Assembly: GCA_022695795.1 (NCBI GenBank)
Contig: MU404189.1
Coordinates: 28,409-92,408 of the forward strand
Origin: Biscogniauxia marginata
Lineage: Eukaryota; Ascomycota; Sordariomycetes; Xylariales; Xylariaceae
Direction of reading: 5' to 3'
Length of the DNA stretch: 64,000 nucleotides
Shown: in pieces, positions 35,905-47,245 of the stretch
Numbering within the stretch: position 1 is the stretch's first letter
Layout: every line of letters begins with the position of its first letter
Program-made: the position numbers and the translations under genes
Notes under the pieces: model-generated
The model's database searches: none
What the model was told of the DNA's origin: nothing
Seen by the model: the letters and a program-made list of their open reading frames with translations, nothing else

Positions 35905-36963
35905 ATGGCCCTGGATCATCGTTAGTTGCCGCTGTCAACCTTGTCGTTCTGTCCGTCTGACTTTTCCTGTGTAGCCTATAGCCGGCTTCCGATGCCTAAC
36001 GACGCGCCGTTCGCATTGCGGCCCTCGCCAGGAATGGGATGGGGTGCCTTTGCCACCGGGAGAATCGATCGAGGAGCCTTAATTATGAGTGAAGAGCCAC
36101 TCTTCACTATCCAAAAGCTGCATGCCGAGATCACAGAGGAAGATGTGGTGAGAGCTTTCCACCAGCTGCCGGCAAGCCGGAAACCTCTGTTTCTCCTCCT
36201 CCGAGACAATGCCTCTGGGGGCTTTCGGAGCATGGAGCATGCCTTCGCTGAGAATTCCTTCAACATGGCAGGCGAAGGCCACGGCGGGTTGCAGCTTGAC
36301 GGTCCTCGTGGCTTATTCCTTCTTCACTCACGTTTCAACCATTCCTGCTTGCCTAATTCCAAGATTCCAATCGGAAGCAGAGAAATTACCACTTTGAAAA
36401 GTTTTGCCACCAGGGACATCGTCCCCGGCGAGGAGATCACCTTCTCATACGAGGGTGACTTCGGATGTAGGACCAGAGAGGAGCGTCACCGACAACTGCG
36501 CTTCGTATGTAATTGCCAAGCGTGTCAACTTGGAACACCCTTCCAGCGCCTCAGTAATATGCGCCGTAGACTTATCCGTGGCCTGCAGTACCTTCAGGTT
36601 GGTAAGGACTTAGATGGTCAGAAACAGAAGGCTTCCGACCGACCACTGATTACCGATACTCAACTTAGAATCGCCGCTGAGACTTTCAACATCCCTCTTT
36701 CGTCTCGGCTGATACATGGCCTCCTGATAATGCTCTTGACCGAGCAGGAAGGTTTGCTTGACGACTTCTTGGCTGAGCGGCTAAGCCCAAGCATATGGGC
36801 AGTGGCTTCCGCGTTCCAAACTGGAAAAAATGCCGAGGTCGCGAAGCTCGCCATGGCGCAGAAAGCTTGGTTTGGGAGGCTATGTGTAGCTTTCCAGCTT
36901 TACGGGCAAGCTGATGTAGCTGATCAGGCTGTGGCTGAGGCATTACGGGCGAGGGTTTCTTAG
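35905..36963 (+). CDS. SET-domain protein (lysine methyltransferase-like)
   Basis: Modelled as a 16-nt first exon (35905-35920, ATGGCCCTGG...), a 54-nt intron (GTTAGT...GTGTAG) and a second exon 35975-36963; 334 residues. If the tiny exon is wrong, translation would start at the methionine of MPNDAPFALRPS (35991). The SET core is evident: GMGWGAFATGRIDRGALIMSEEP at the N-terminal strand, SRFNHSCLPNS (the NHSCxPN S-adenosylmethionine/lysine site), then PGEEITFSYEGDF and post-SET cysteines CNCQAC. The C-terminal 130 residues are helical. This arrangement is usual for the many fungal SET proteins related to SMYD/SET5-type enzymes, which methylate proteins on lysine; the substrate is unknown. No disruption seen. 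Confidence 0.82.
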
Positions 36964-37813
36964 TTTGCGCTCAACAGATACAATGACGGTCTATGACTTT
37001 ATCGATGAAGTAGCAACTCTAAGGCATAGACGGCGCTAGAGGCAAGCGCCAGTAGGGAAATAACTTGACACTTGGTCTTCAGAAGTAGTTGCATAGTAGG
37101 ATGGATCGCATGATCTGATTGCTTTAGGATTGACCTTGCACTCCTCCCTTGGTTTTAAGGCCACAGCCTTGCGACAACTGCTTAAGGCATGAATCCAGAA
37201 GCGAGACTCGGTTGTTGAAATACAAGCCTCCCTAAGATAAGGCGCTTAACACTTTTTCTAGAAATCTACATCGGTTGCATCGGTCATATACCGGATATTT
37301 GAACACTGTAGGACTTATCTGCCTCGGCTGGCCAGAACGGAGACGACCGTAGTAGACCAGATGTAGCCTGGCGGCAAGGTCGGAGTCAGCTAGAATTATA
37401 CACCGAGTCCATTGACTATATGAGAAGGCATTCAGTCATTCGGGTTGAAATAGCTGGTAATTGCGCTACATGTCGTTATTGGCCAACGCTCCCAGTCATG
37501 AGGGACCCGTTACAACTAGCATGAGAGTTAGAGTATCACAAAGTGAAGCACCGAGAGTGATATCACGTCAGAAAGAACAAATAGTACTAAGTGGTATTTT
37601 ACCGTATATAATTTACATTACGTTACCGTCTGATTATGGAATTATTGAGAGACGAGGGGTTCGGTAGATATTATCCCGTCCAATGTACATAATACAATAT
37701 CCTTTTACAGCATCCTATCCACCAATATCTGTTTTTTTTTTTCTCCCAGTCCTCGTAAATACTTTCAGAGTCTATCATCCAGCAATTTGGACTTCTCCGA
37801 TGCCAACAACTCT
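36964..37813. other. Intergenic between convergent genes
   Basis: Convergent 3' flanks of the SET gene and the FAD monooxygenase. Short frames only; nothing recognised. Confidence 0.5.
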
Positions 37814-39139
37814 TCAAGCACCGAACTTGATCTGAGAGTACTCCGGGATTGCCAAACCACCCTTATCCTCCGGCATCAAACGGGTGGCCAACTTGTCGAT
37901 CTTGAACGTCTCGACAAATCCAAGCACCTTGTGAAAAAGAGAGATTCCCAGCTTCGTCGTCGGGAACATGAGCCCCGTCACGCCCGGCGCTATCTTCTGG
38001 ATCACGTCGACGTACGGCCGCAGAGTCTTCTCGTACGCCTCGAGCACCAGCGGCACGTTCTCGCCGCTCTCGCCATTTCCGTGCCTTGCGATCTCGCCCG
38101 CGAGCACGTAGGCCCCGAGCAGCGCGAGCGTGGTCCCCATACCCGTCATCGCGCTGGGGCAGTATCCGGCGTCGCCGAGCAGCGCGACGCGGCCCTTGAC
38201 GAAGTGCTCGATCCGCACCTGCCCCTGCTCGTGGCCGTAGAAGTCCGCCGCGGTCCGCATCTCCCTCAGCAGCCGCTCCGACTCCCACCCGGCGTCCTTG
38301 AACAGCTCGGCGAAGACCTGCTTCTGGCGCTCGGCCGGCAGCTTCGCGAACGGCGTCTCGCCGCACAGCTTGTCTAGCTCTGCCGAGTCCATGCGCATCC
38401 CGATGTACGCCTGGGTGGTGGGCCGGTCGCCGGAGCGCGTGGCCATGCCGCGCGCCCCGGGCGCGATGTACATCTTCATTGTGGAGTCCTCGTCTGGAGC
38501 GCGGGGGATCGTGTAGTACGCGCAGAAGAGACGGAGGCTGTGGAACGCTGCGTCGCTAGCCTCGGCGCCGAATAGCATCTTCCGCGTCCGCGACCACTGG
38601 CCATCGGCGCCGACAACCAAGTCATAGCGCCCCTTCGTCCCGTCGGAGAAGGTTATGTCGACGCCAGACGCGTCTTGGCTGAGCTCTGTCACAGTCTTGT
38701 TGAATTCGTAGTGCACCCCTTTCCCCTCAGCGTCCGCACCCTCGCCTTCGCCATGTTCTCCTTTGCCGCTATAGTCTTTCAGACTAGCATCGACCAGCAG
38801 CTTCACGAGGTCTCCCCTCATGAACTCGTACTCACTGACAAAGGCCTGCTTGCCCTTACCCGTCTCGTTCTTCTTGAATGTAGCTTTGGCTCTCCCGCGA
38901 GAATCGACGAAGGACAGACCCTCTTCTTCGACTCCGATCTCCTTTACTTTCCCTAAAAGCCCCAAGTTGCGCATCGTGGTGATGCCCTGTCCTCGCAGGT
39001 CAACCTGCAATCCTGAGGACCGCAAGTCCGGATGTCGTTCGATCACCGTAATGCGGTGCTCCGGATTCGTGCGCCGTAAGGCGTATGCTAATGCGGGCCC
39101 ACCTATACCGGCACCGATTATAAGGACCGTTAGAGGCAT
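37814..39139 (-). CDS. FAD-dependent monooxygenase (aromatic hydroxylase family)
   Basis: Single exon, 441 residues. The class A flavoprotein monooxygenase signature is complete: VLIIGAGIGGPALAYALRR near residue 5 (GxGxxG, FAD ADP moiety), the DG motif YDLVVGADGQWSRTR (FAD/NADPH), and the GD motif GRVALLGDAGYCPSAMTGMG (FAD ribityl), followed by ALLGAYVLAGEI. Relatives hydroxylate aromatic acids, polyketides or tetracycline-type molecules using NADPH and O2. The substrate is unknown. A low-complexity Gly/Glu insert (KGEHGEGEGADAEGKG) sits in the middle. The gene is GC-rich relative to its flanks and lacks introns, unlike most neighbours. Start is the first ATG and gives the FAD motif at the usual position. 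Intact. Confidence 0.92.
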   Translation of the reverse strand: MPLTVLIIGAGIGGPALAYALRRTNPEHRITVIERHPDLRSSGLQVDLRGQGITTMRNLGLLGKVKEIGVEEEGLSFVDSRGRAKATFKKNETGKGKQAFVSEYEFMRGDLVKLLVDASLKDYSGKGEHGEGEGADAEGKGVHYEFNKTVTELSQDASGVDITFSDGTKGRYDLVVGADGQWSRTRKMLFGAEASDAAFHSLRLFCAYYTIPRAPDEDSTMKMYIAPGARGMATRSGDRPTTQAYIGMRMDSAELDKLCGETPFAKLPAERQKQVFAELFKDAGWESERLLREMRTAADFYGHEQGQVRIEHFVKGRVALLGDAGYCPSAMTGMGTTLALLGAYVLAGEIARHGNGESGENVPLVLEAYEKTLRPYVDVIQKIAPGVTGLMFPTTKLGISLFHKVLGFVETFKIDKLATRLMPEDKGGLAIPEYSQIKFGA

Positions 39140-41883
39140 GGTGGTGATTTGGGTTGAAAAAATATCAAGCCGTTAGGCTTCAAGAGGTATAAAGGGGTGA
39201 TAAGTAGGTAGTCTAGGTATAAGTCGTACAATAACTGCGGTACTTAGTGTGGAACGAATTGATGGTTATTAGTATTAACTATTTGATACTTTAGCAAGAG
39301 ATGAAGCTTGTCTCTTCAAGACGGATTCCAAGCCGGTATATTGGCAATGCTATATACCTACCCCATGGCGCTGTGCCGCATACAATAATGTCTGCGAATC
39401 GGCCGAGCTCTAGGATCTAACGGGCACTGTCGAAGTCCGACTCGGAGCGAACATTCCCGTGGGATTCATACCGATTTGATGACTCACATGTCTTCGACCA
39501 CTTATAGCTAGTACTCGTACGCGCCGTAACTAGGTGCATACTAGAAGTTCAGCTTCAGATAAAAAGCAAGGGCCCTTATTCTCGGTAAAACACCGCTAGA
39601 CTGAGAAGAAAAAGAAAACTGCAGTTCTTATTGCTCCGTGTGGATTGGCTTAGGTGCATTAAGGATGTTAACAGTGGATAGATGGCGAGCCAATTCTAAC
39701 GTCCTCGAAGTACCTTCTCATTTGTACAGGCGTACCATTTTAACTAGTCTACGAACATAGACATGTCGATAGTAAGTAGTACGGGCTTCTCGTAGTTAAA
39801 CATATTTCTGCCTAGAGCATCTCGGATACCAACGCGATAGATACCTACACATCTCGTTTAAGCTTCTAACTTGACGATCATTGAATATGGATGATCTGAT
39901 GATCGCCGGAAATTATCCCAGCTCGGATCCGAACCGACTCGCTCGCTGTCTAGATAAAGAAGCTTGACTTCAGCTCAAGCCGCGGGACTTATGGTTTGAG
40001 TCAGACAGTGGGTGACAATCGGCCGATTCATTCAATTACGTCTATATATCCGAGATGCAGTTCAGCTGCATTATCATGATTACAGGAAAATACGTGGTTT
40101 ACTACAGCTTGACTCATATCTTTGACTCTTGCCCCAATATCACGTGTAGAGCGATCATGCCATTTTGCAGGGGTGTAAAGCTTGATTGATCTGATTGATA
40201 AGATTACTTTGCTTTATGTCCGGCGATGTAACCCCAAGCTTGGAGAGACACGTGGGGAAAAGTGGAAAAGCGAGGGGTGGGGGTAAGCTGACGGACTTTT
40301 ATAACTGAATTGAAAGATGGTTACCTAAATTAGGAGGTACATAATCCACCGGGAAAAGATGACCTTAGGTAAGAACGACTATTAGAAGTTTTCTGATCGC
40401 TAACTCCTTCCAAAGTTGAAAAGTACCTACCTATAACCTATCTACCTAGGTAAGATATTGACATCTCCGGCAGCTCCTTCGAAACCTCTCCCTTGAGACT
40501 TCTGGACAATAAATATAGTGTAGGACGTACCTTCCGACTTATGGCTAGCCCATAATTGTATAATATAGTGCAGCAGCACACTCACACATTAGAATAAGTA
40601 CCTAATACAAGAAATAAATGTGAGGTGGTATCAGCGCCTTTGGTTGGTAGTAAGCCAGCCTAGAGTATCTCCGACTTTATTCGACGACATTTTCGGAGAC
40701 GTACATAAAATGGAATCTTGTTGATTATACTCCGTGTTTCAAACGTGAATAGCCAATTTTTCAAATCTTGCCATCTAGGGAGCTTTAGATGCCTTCATCT
40801 GAAGCCTAAGAGGTAATATCACTGTAATTCAAGCTCTACCAATTTCTCGCCTAAAAAGTATATTGTAATATGCCTTCCCATTGTCTTATAGCTCTTTGTA
40901 ACCCTCTAGTAATTCATCAGATAGAATGAAACTCTGCGCAGTAGATAGATCATACCGACTACTACAACTAAGGCTTTCCGGGACCCCTATGGTCTAGTGG
41001 TCCTATAGACATAACAGAACAGTTGAATTTCCTTCTTGAAACTTGGAGCTGAGATCCAGATCATATCTCCTTATGGCTGACATACATAGCAACCTCTCGG
41101 ATCCCCGAATTGGATCCTACTCTAAAATTGATCTCACACTTTATTCTGCACTATATACTATTTCCAGTTCTGGGATCTACGCTACATTGGAAATGAAACG
41201 ACGTCTGCCACCCGTCACCGTCGTCACGTAAATGGTATTATTACGTCCTGTATTTGCCATAGAAGCCCGTCTATGGTGAATATTTCTCTGTCCCCATGAT
41301 CTCAGTGACTACAGGTCCAAATCATATCATACAATCTTCTCCAACAGAGGTATTAATCCTCAGCCATCCAAAAAGTCTTTCACATCCTGCATATAACAAC
41401 CCCCCGTATCCCTCTTCCTTGCTACGATATGGTATAGATTATAATTATCATTTGCCATATACGTTCTCAAGCTAGAAAAATACGCGCTTGCACAGGTGAT
41501 AATATATTATCAACACCACTCATTATAATCAATAAATCCCACTCAATATTTCGACCACATGAGTTCTAGCAGGAAAGTACTCACGATCTCATTCTTCCCT
41601 AAATACACATGAACCTACGGAAATCTACATGGGCATCCTTCAGATCGAAGTCATCTTGATCCAATGCAAGAGATAGAAAATCATACCGACAAAATACGTA
41701 GACTAGCTACATTCGACATATCTACAGTATAATTCCTGCACAGCATAGATTATACACCCTGAGAGTTTCAGACTATCATTTTTCTTGTCCATTTACCGCT
41801 TATTTTTCATTCCATATTACTTACTACCAAATACCCTCATAAAATCACAAATCACATCGGTAGATGATACATAGCCACAAGAC
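39140..41883. other. Gene-poor spacer
   Basis: 2.7 kb with no gene found. TACCTAGGTA occurs at 40443. A sequence near 40984-41010 (CCTATGGTCTAGTGGTCC) resembles the start of a tRNA-Glu gene, but no matching T arm or acceptor end follows. The region 41040-41880 is AT-moderate with no long frames. Confidence 0.45.
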
Positions 41884-43315
41884 ATGGCGATTATCACCGA
41901 CGTCCCAGGACTCGAAGTATTAGTATCAGTCGACAGAAAGACACTTAAAGAACATGACACCCCTAAGTACTTGAATGACTACCAAATTCCGAGCCTACAG
42001 TCCGTAGCGAGAGACAGAAGGAACAAACACGGGGTACTTCCCATAGAACATGGATACACAGCCAATTACATCGAGGTACAGTCCGGTGCAATCCCATGTG
42101 TTCACTTCGTCAAGCACCATCCGAAATTCAAGCGCCAGTCCGACCACATCGCTATCGAGGTGCAATTCGACACCGAAAGACTGGCACTCCTGCACGAGCC
42201 GGACGAGGCGGGGGGGGAAAATTGGATCGCGGATACTGACAGCGTTCTCGAGCGCGGCGAGGGCGGAGAGTGGAAAATGCGGAAGTTCCGCTTTGCTAAT
42301 ATGAACATAGGTAAGAGCAAGCAAGCAAGCAGGAACTTCTTATACTTGCTTTTTAATTTATATGTGCAATCCGGGTTAAACGGAAAAATAAGACTGCTAA
42401 CTAATGTTATTATAGTGGAGGATGACGAACGAACAAGCGATGAGCGCAAAATTGATATAGTCCACGGGAAGTGCTGCGGAAACATTAGGGTCCGAGTATA
42501 CCATATGGAGAAGAGTAAAGTAAAGGAGGGACTGGACAGCTACCGCTACCAGGCCGAACCTGAGTCGGACACTATCAGCGAGAAGGCCTTAAAGGGTGTT
42601 GGCGTCTCCCACCATGTCGAGTGGGTGCCCTTGCCCTTTTTACATAAGATTTGAAGTATGATGAGCTAACTAAATATGATTATTATATATAGATTCGGAG
42701 AATCCGAGGAAACCACCGCGCCCGAGCCCGACCTGGGAAGACATGTATGCCCACGACAGACAGCGCCCGTTCGCAGTTTTCGACTTCAAGTATAGGTCGC
42801 GAGGTACGTTTCTTAGGGGTCGAACTGGTACCGCCATTCTCGGGGGTTCACCAGACTTCTTCTGCATACCCACAGTAAAAGAGTTGAGCGGAATAATACA
42901 TGATTCGGCCCACGCTTACTGACGCTATACAGCTTCACTCATCAAGATGGGAATCCTCACCGAGGAGGACATGAATGCAGACATGTCCAGGGAAGAGCTG
43001 CTAGCAGTGATCCGCGACTTGAGGGCGAGGGATAAGGCTCGAGAACTGGCGGTAAGTCTAGTTGTCCATAGGGAAACAGGTTACCACGAAAAGTGCAGGG
43101 AAAGGAGATCGATTCTTTATTCGCGAAACTAACAAGGCTTTCTCTCACAGGAGGAAATCAAGCGCGAAGTAGCAATCAAAAACGAGCCCATCCCAGACCT
43201 ACCTTGGTCACCCGTGCGCGTCATGCACGAGGCGCCGCCTCTCGACAGCCCGAGGCAGTTCAAGGTGCAGCATCTGGAGAATGGCCGGGAGTTGATCGAC
43301 TTGACTGACGACTAA
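41884..43315 (+). CDS. DUF7918-like protein with C-terminal SUMO-interacting motif
   Basis: Five exons proposed: 41884-42310, 42416-about 42630, about 42699-42803, 42933-43051 and 43151-43315. Introns 1, 3 and 4 (105, 129, 99 nt) keep frame. The second intron has a clear branch (GCTAACTAAAT) and TATATAG, but the donor GTGCCC and that acceptor do not keep frame; a slightly later AG (GGAG|AATCC or CCGAG|GAAA) does, so this junction is unresolved. Intron 1 is a multiple of three and lacks stops, so its retention would insert 35 residues. The N terminus (MAIITDVPGLEVLVSVDRK) and the pattern EKALKGVGVSH...PFAVFDFKYRSRASL resemble the fungal DUF7918 family, of unknown function. The tail has a SUMO acceptor consensus (IKNE) and ends ELIDLTDD, a canonical SUMO-interacting motif. 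Probably nuclear. Confidence 0.72.
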
Positions 43316-44023
43316 AGTTCGGGCAATAGAAAGAAGGTTACGTGCTGGTGGTAGCTTGGCAGAATATGGATTTTTCTGACGATGGCACGGAGATGGCCCG
43401 ACTTAGTTCGCGATTGACTTGAGCTTCAGACTATCTACTTTTTCTTTCACAGAGAGGGGGGTTTATATAGTCGTTCGTGATAGGACTTGAGATGATATTC
43501 CGCTATGCGTGGTTATATACATGCAGATATTAGGTGAAAAAGGCATAATTGTAACGCTTTCTTATAAATATCATATTTAACATGCGTGCCTCTTAGAACA
43601 GCGGTGGATGGGGAGTTTGAACCGTGGGGCTGGGGATTTTAGATACGAGGGCTGCTATAAAAAGCCTTGTCGAGGCCAACGTAGTGACTAGAGTTAGAAA
43701 TAAAATACATATCCTTTCAGGGTCCCGATAGTCTTTCTTGTTATAATCATAGTTTTCCCTGGCTGTAGTAACGGGGCCGGGAGGTTCTTGGCGAGAAAAA
43801 ACATATATATTTCCAGTATTGCTTAGCAAGTGGCATATCTTGCGAGATATTTTAACCAAGTTATAACGATTGGTTTCCTAGAAGGCCCGTAATGACCGCG
43901 ATCTTAGAAGCTCTTGCTTGATATTTCAAACATAGCCTTGTAACTAGATATATAGTTATCAAGGGACTGGCTAGTCGTTATTCCATTTTGTAAAATATAC
44001 GCGGGCGCTTGCTTAAAAGCTAC
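43316..44023. other. Intergenic
   Basis: Convergent 3' flanks of the DUF7918-like gene and the coiled-coil hypothetical. No feature recognised. Confidence 0.5.
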
Positions 44024-44773
44024 CTACCTATGTAGCCCAAAGTGCTGCACTACCCATGCCAAATCGATCGCCGACCATAGCTCGGCCTTATGAGGGAAGG
44101 CTTTACACCTGTCCATTCTCGCCATCACATATAACACGACCTGCTTTGTAACGTATATCGATGCAAGGCCAAATGTGTGGCTAGCGAATTTCATCATTGC
44201 TGATGTCACATGATGACGTTCCGGGAAGAGACTAGAATAAAACCCGATATAGGTCATAAAGCAGTGACCCCAAAGCGAGATGTCTTCGCCGTAAGCCTCG
44301 ACTCGTGAGAGGTCTCGAGACGCGACCGAATAGCAACCGGCGCGCAACTCAATTAAGTTGAACGGGTCGAACACGTTCCGATAAATCGCCAAAACCCATT
44401 TGGTTTCGATGCCACGGAACTTATCTAGCGTAGAGATAATAATAGAAGGCAACGACTCACCGTTTAAGAGGATGTTTTTACCATCCTGGCACGGGTCTCT
44501 AATGTCGCGGTTCAGAGCCTTTAGACGGTTTTCCTCTCGTTTTAATTCTTGGCTTCTAACCAGCAGATTCAACCGCTCTTTCTCTTGTTCTAATGCTTGA
44601 CTTCTAATCTCTAGCTTTTGCTCCTCTAGTTCGAATCTGCGGACTTCCATAGCTAGCTCTCGTTGGCGTAACGTTTTCTCTTCTAACGCCGCTGTGCCCT
44701 CAGTATCAGCTCGGGCACGCTTTGCGCGGATGGAGGGGGCTGTGCCCTCAGGGGTTGGTGGAGAGCTAGGCAC
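44024..44773 (-). CDS. Coiled-coil hypothetical protein
   Basis: Single exon, 249 residues, not assigned to a named family. The first 30 residues are Ser/Pro-rich with a basic patch (RAKRARAD) that could be a nuclear signal. Residues about 32-85 are a strongly charged heptad-like coiled coil rich in Glu, Leu, Arg and Lys. The C-terminal about 140 residues form a compact helical-looking region with conserved-type aromatic residues (DPFNLIELRAGCY, LWGHCFMTYIGFYSSLFPERH, YVTKQVVLYVMARMD). The layout resembles the lineage-specific multi-copy hypothetical proteins of many fungi, but I cannot verify that. No stop or frameshift interrupts it. It could be a young accessory gene or a domesticated repeat-derived frame. 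Confidence 0.5.
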   Translation of the reverse strand: MPSSPPTPEGTAPSIRAKRARADTEGTAALEEKTLRQRELAMEVRRFELEEQKLEIRSQALEQEKERLNLLVRSQELKREENRLKALNRDIRDPCQDGKNILLNGESLPSIIISTLDKFRGIETKWVLAIYRNVFDPFNLIELRAGCYSVASRDLSRVEAYGEDISLWGHCFMTYIGFYSSLFPERHHVTSAMMKFASHTFGLASIYVTKQVVLYVMARMDRCKAFPHKAELWSAIDLAWVVQHFGLHR

Positions 44774-45280
44774 GGCATCGTCTGCGCTGCCGGTAACCGT
44801 GTGAAACGATAGTAGCTAGTTATCGACGTCAAACTGGACGCTTCCCGCGGGCTGGCCGGTCGCGAGAGGGTCGGAAGCCGTGCTCTTGGCTGGCGTTTTG
44901 CCTCTAGATAGTGGAGGTGGTGTCAGTATGAAATCGTAAATGAATAAAAACAACTATCTAGGCCATTTAATATGTAATTACCGCAACAAAAACGCCTTTT
45001 AGAAATGGCGGTCGCGATGGTTTTTCGACGTCTTTTTCGAATCGTCGTTACTTCGAAAAATGCCTTAGAATTTGTTGTTGTTGTGGTGAAGTAGAGGTGT
45101 GGAGCCCTGCTGGCCTGCAGAACTTACTTCAATATGATCCCACTTTTTGAGATAAGTGTTAGACTGTTCATGACATATACGAGTCAATAGATGACTAGTC
45201 CATGGACTATTCCACTTCGACACTTGCCGCACAACGGTTGTAACTCTATTCAACAGAAATCGTACAGAACTTCTCTAACT
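44774..45280. other. Intergenic
   Basis: Divergent upstream flank shared by the coiled-coil gene (minus) and the M20 pseudogene (plus). Nothing recognised. Confidence 0.5.
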
Positions 45281-46539
45281 ATGGCTCAAGTTGCATCTCC
45301 CAGGGAGAAAATTGGCTATATCGTCAACTAATACAGGCCGGATTTGGAAAAGTTTGAAAACATATATCGACAGATACACCGGAATACAGAACTGTCGAAG
45401 AAGGAACAAGAAACAGCAGATTACATATCAGCGATCCCTTACAGCCTTAAATTTCAAGTCACCGATAACCTTGGTGTTTACGGGGTCGTGGGTGTGCTTC
45501 TTAATGGTCCCGGAAAGATTATTATGCTCAGGTCAGAGTTTGATGCTCTCCCCATCGAGGAGGAAACTGGGTTGCCATACGCCAGCACTAAATAGATGGT
45601 GGATAGTTGGGGGCGCGAACAACCAACCATGCATGCCTGTGGCCATGACATACACATGGAATGTCTCTTGGTATCAGCTACTCTGCTCTATAATGCACGC
45701 CAGAGCTAGAGCGGTACTCTCATTGTTCTCTTCCAGCCGAACGAGGAGTATACAGGCAGCGCCAGGTCGATGGTTGAAGATGGTCTTTACAATCGGGTTC
45801 CAGTTCCAGATGTCATATTAGCCCAAAATAGCGGTCCTTTTAAGGCTGGAACTCTCGCCACCCATGGAGGAACAGTGCCGGTATCCGCTGATACAATGTA
45901 CTTCAAAATCTTCTCGTCTCTAGGCCATTCTGCGAACTCCCAAGTTAACGCTGATCCCGTATTGTTAACGAGCAAGATATTACTTAGCTTGGAAGAATTG
46001 ACATCTGATCTCGCTGGAGAAAGGTATGCTTCAATTAGCGTGGACGAAATTCACGTTGGCTCACCCGGCCAAGATCGGATTTCCCATGTGGAAGCCACGC
46101 TAGATATTAAAACGTACGATCTAGATCTTCGACTAGAATTGCTTGACAAGATCAAAAAGCTAGCAATACAACATTCAAACGCTGACGGAGTCCAACAGCC
46201 GCCCGAGTTTACAACGAAGGTCCGCGCACCATCAACACATAAGAGCGAACAACATGCCTCGGACATATGCCGTTCATTCGTCGACTTCTGGGACGAGGAG
46301 ATATTTGAGGATCAGATTCCCAAGCACCCATATGAGGACTTTTCTCACGAAATCGTCCTTACGTGATTTGGTTCTTTAGCTAAGAGGACGCCACACGTCT
46401 AAACGAGGCAGCCGAGGCGGACGGTTTTCTTGGCAGGATTCCCTTGAATCATTCACCGTACAACAAACCTACTCTGCAGCCATCTGTCCAAATTGGGACA
46501 GATGCATTTGCTTTGGCCGCCTTTACATTCCTCGTCTAA
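45281..46539 (+). pseudogene. Broken M20-family amidohydrolase/carboxypeptidase
   Basis: About 418 codons recognisable as an M20D metal-dependent amidohydrolase (IAA-amino-acid hydrolase/aminoacylase type). Visible are IHRNTELSKKEQETADYI, IIMLRSEFDALPIEEETGLPYAS, the metal site HACGHDIHMECLL, LFQPNEEYTGSA, HSANSQVNADPV in the dimerisation domain, and a C terminus with NHSPYNKPTLQPSVQIGTDA. One frame from the ATG at 45281 is interrupted by TAA at 45329, TAG at 45593, TAG at 45707 and TGA at 46364; a one-base loss near 46384 then shifts the last 50 codons. Three stops are explained by CpA-to-TpA changes (two Gln codons; one Trp codon read on the other strand), the RIP signature. No intact product can be made. 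Confidence 0.88.
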
Positions 46540-47245
46540 TCCGGGGACTCAGATGAATATACGGCTTGATGGATAGCATCACATGTATTGTGTGAGGTAG
46601 TATCAGGCTCCAATAATTATTATGTGCCAGTGTAGGGGCGATAGTTCAATCCCAATGTGGATTTTTTTTTATCTCGCCACCAGGTAAATCATCTCGATGA
46701 ATTTGACACTGTGTGACAACTCTAAGAGATAGCAAGGGAGGGAGGGATAAGACGGGTACCGGTCCCGATGGCTTGAGACACTAGCTACCTAAATAGGTAT
46801 TTCACAGCTTATGTTTTTGTGCTCTATTCGGAGTTGCTTCGAGTCCAAGCCGTAAGCTTGCTAAAATTTTATGTAGCTAAGTTTTGCTTGACTCATAGGA
46901 CCTTTAGACCGACCCATTTGAGCTGATAGTTCTTTTTAACTTCCTGTATAGTAGCTAGAAAGTGATAATGCCTGGATTGGAAGTTAAGCCTAACTTCCAA
47001 TTTTACGCATATATAAGGAGTCAGCTCCACTACGATGTTCTTCGTAAGGTCTCGATAGAAATTTTCACTAAACTCGGAGCATGTTTTGACCCTTATGCTT
47101 TCTGTAACTTGATAATCATCATTCAAACCCTAAGACTACCCTAACAACTGATAAAGTGACATAAAAATACATATATTGATCTTGTTATTAACACTGCAGA
47201 AGCGTCAAAACCTAGCTAATAACATAGCGCCTCCCGGGGCCTCAA
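46540..47245. other. Intergenic
   Basis: Between the M20 pseudogene and the aldo-keto reductase 3' end. No long conserved frames; nothing recognised. Confidence 0.5.

Noticed and set aside
37787..38377. 196-residue frame on the + strand
   Set aside because: Antisense shadow of the GC-rich FAD monooxygenase; Arg/Leu/His-rich with no family pattern.
40984..41070. tRNA-Glu gene (TATGGTCTAGTGGTCC)
   Set aside because: Only the D-arm part matches; there is no T arm and no 3' acceptor complement.
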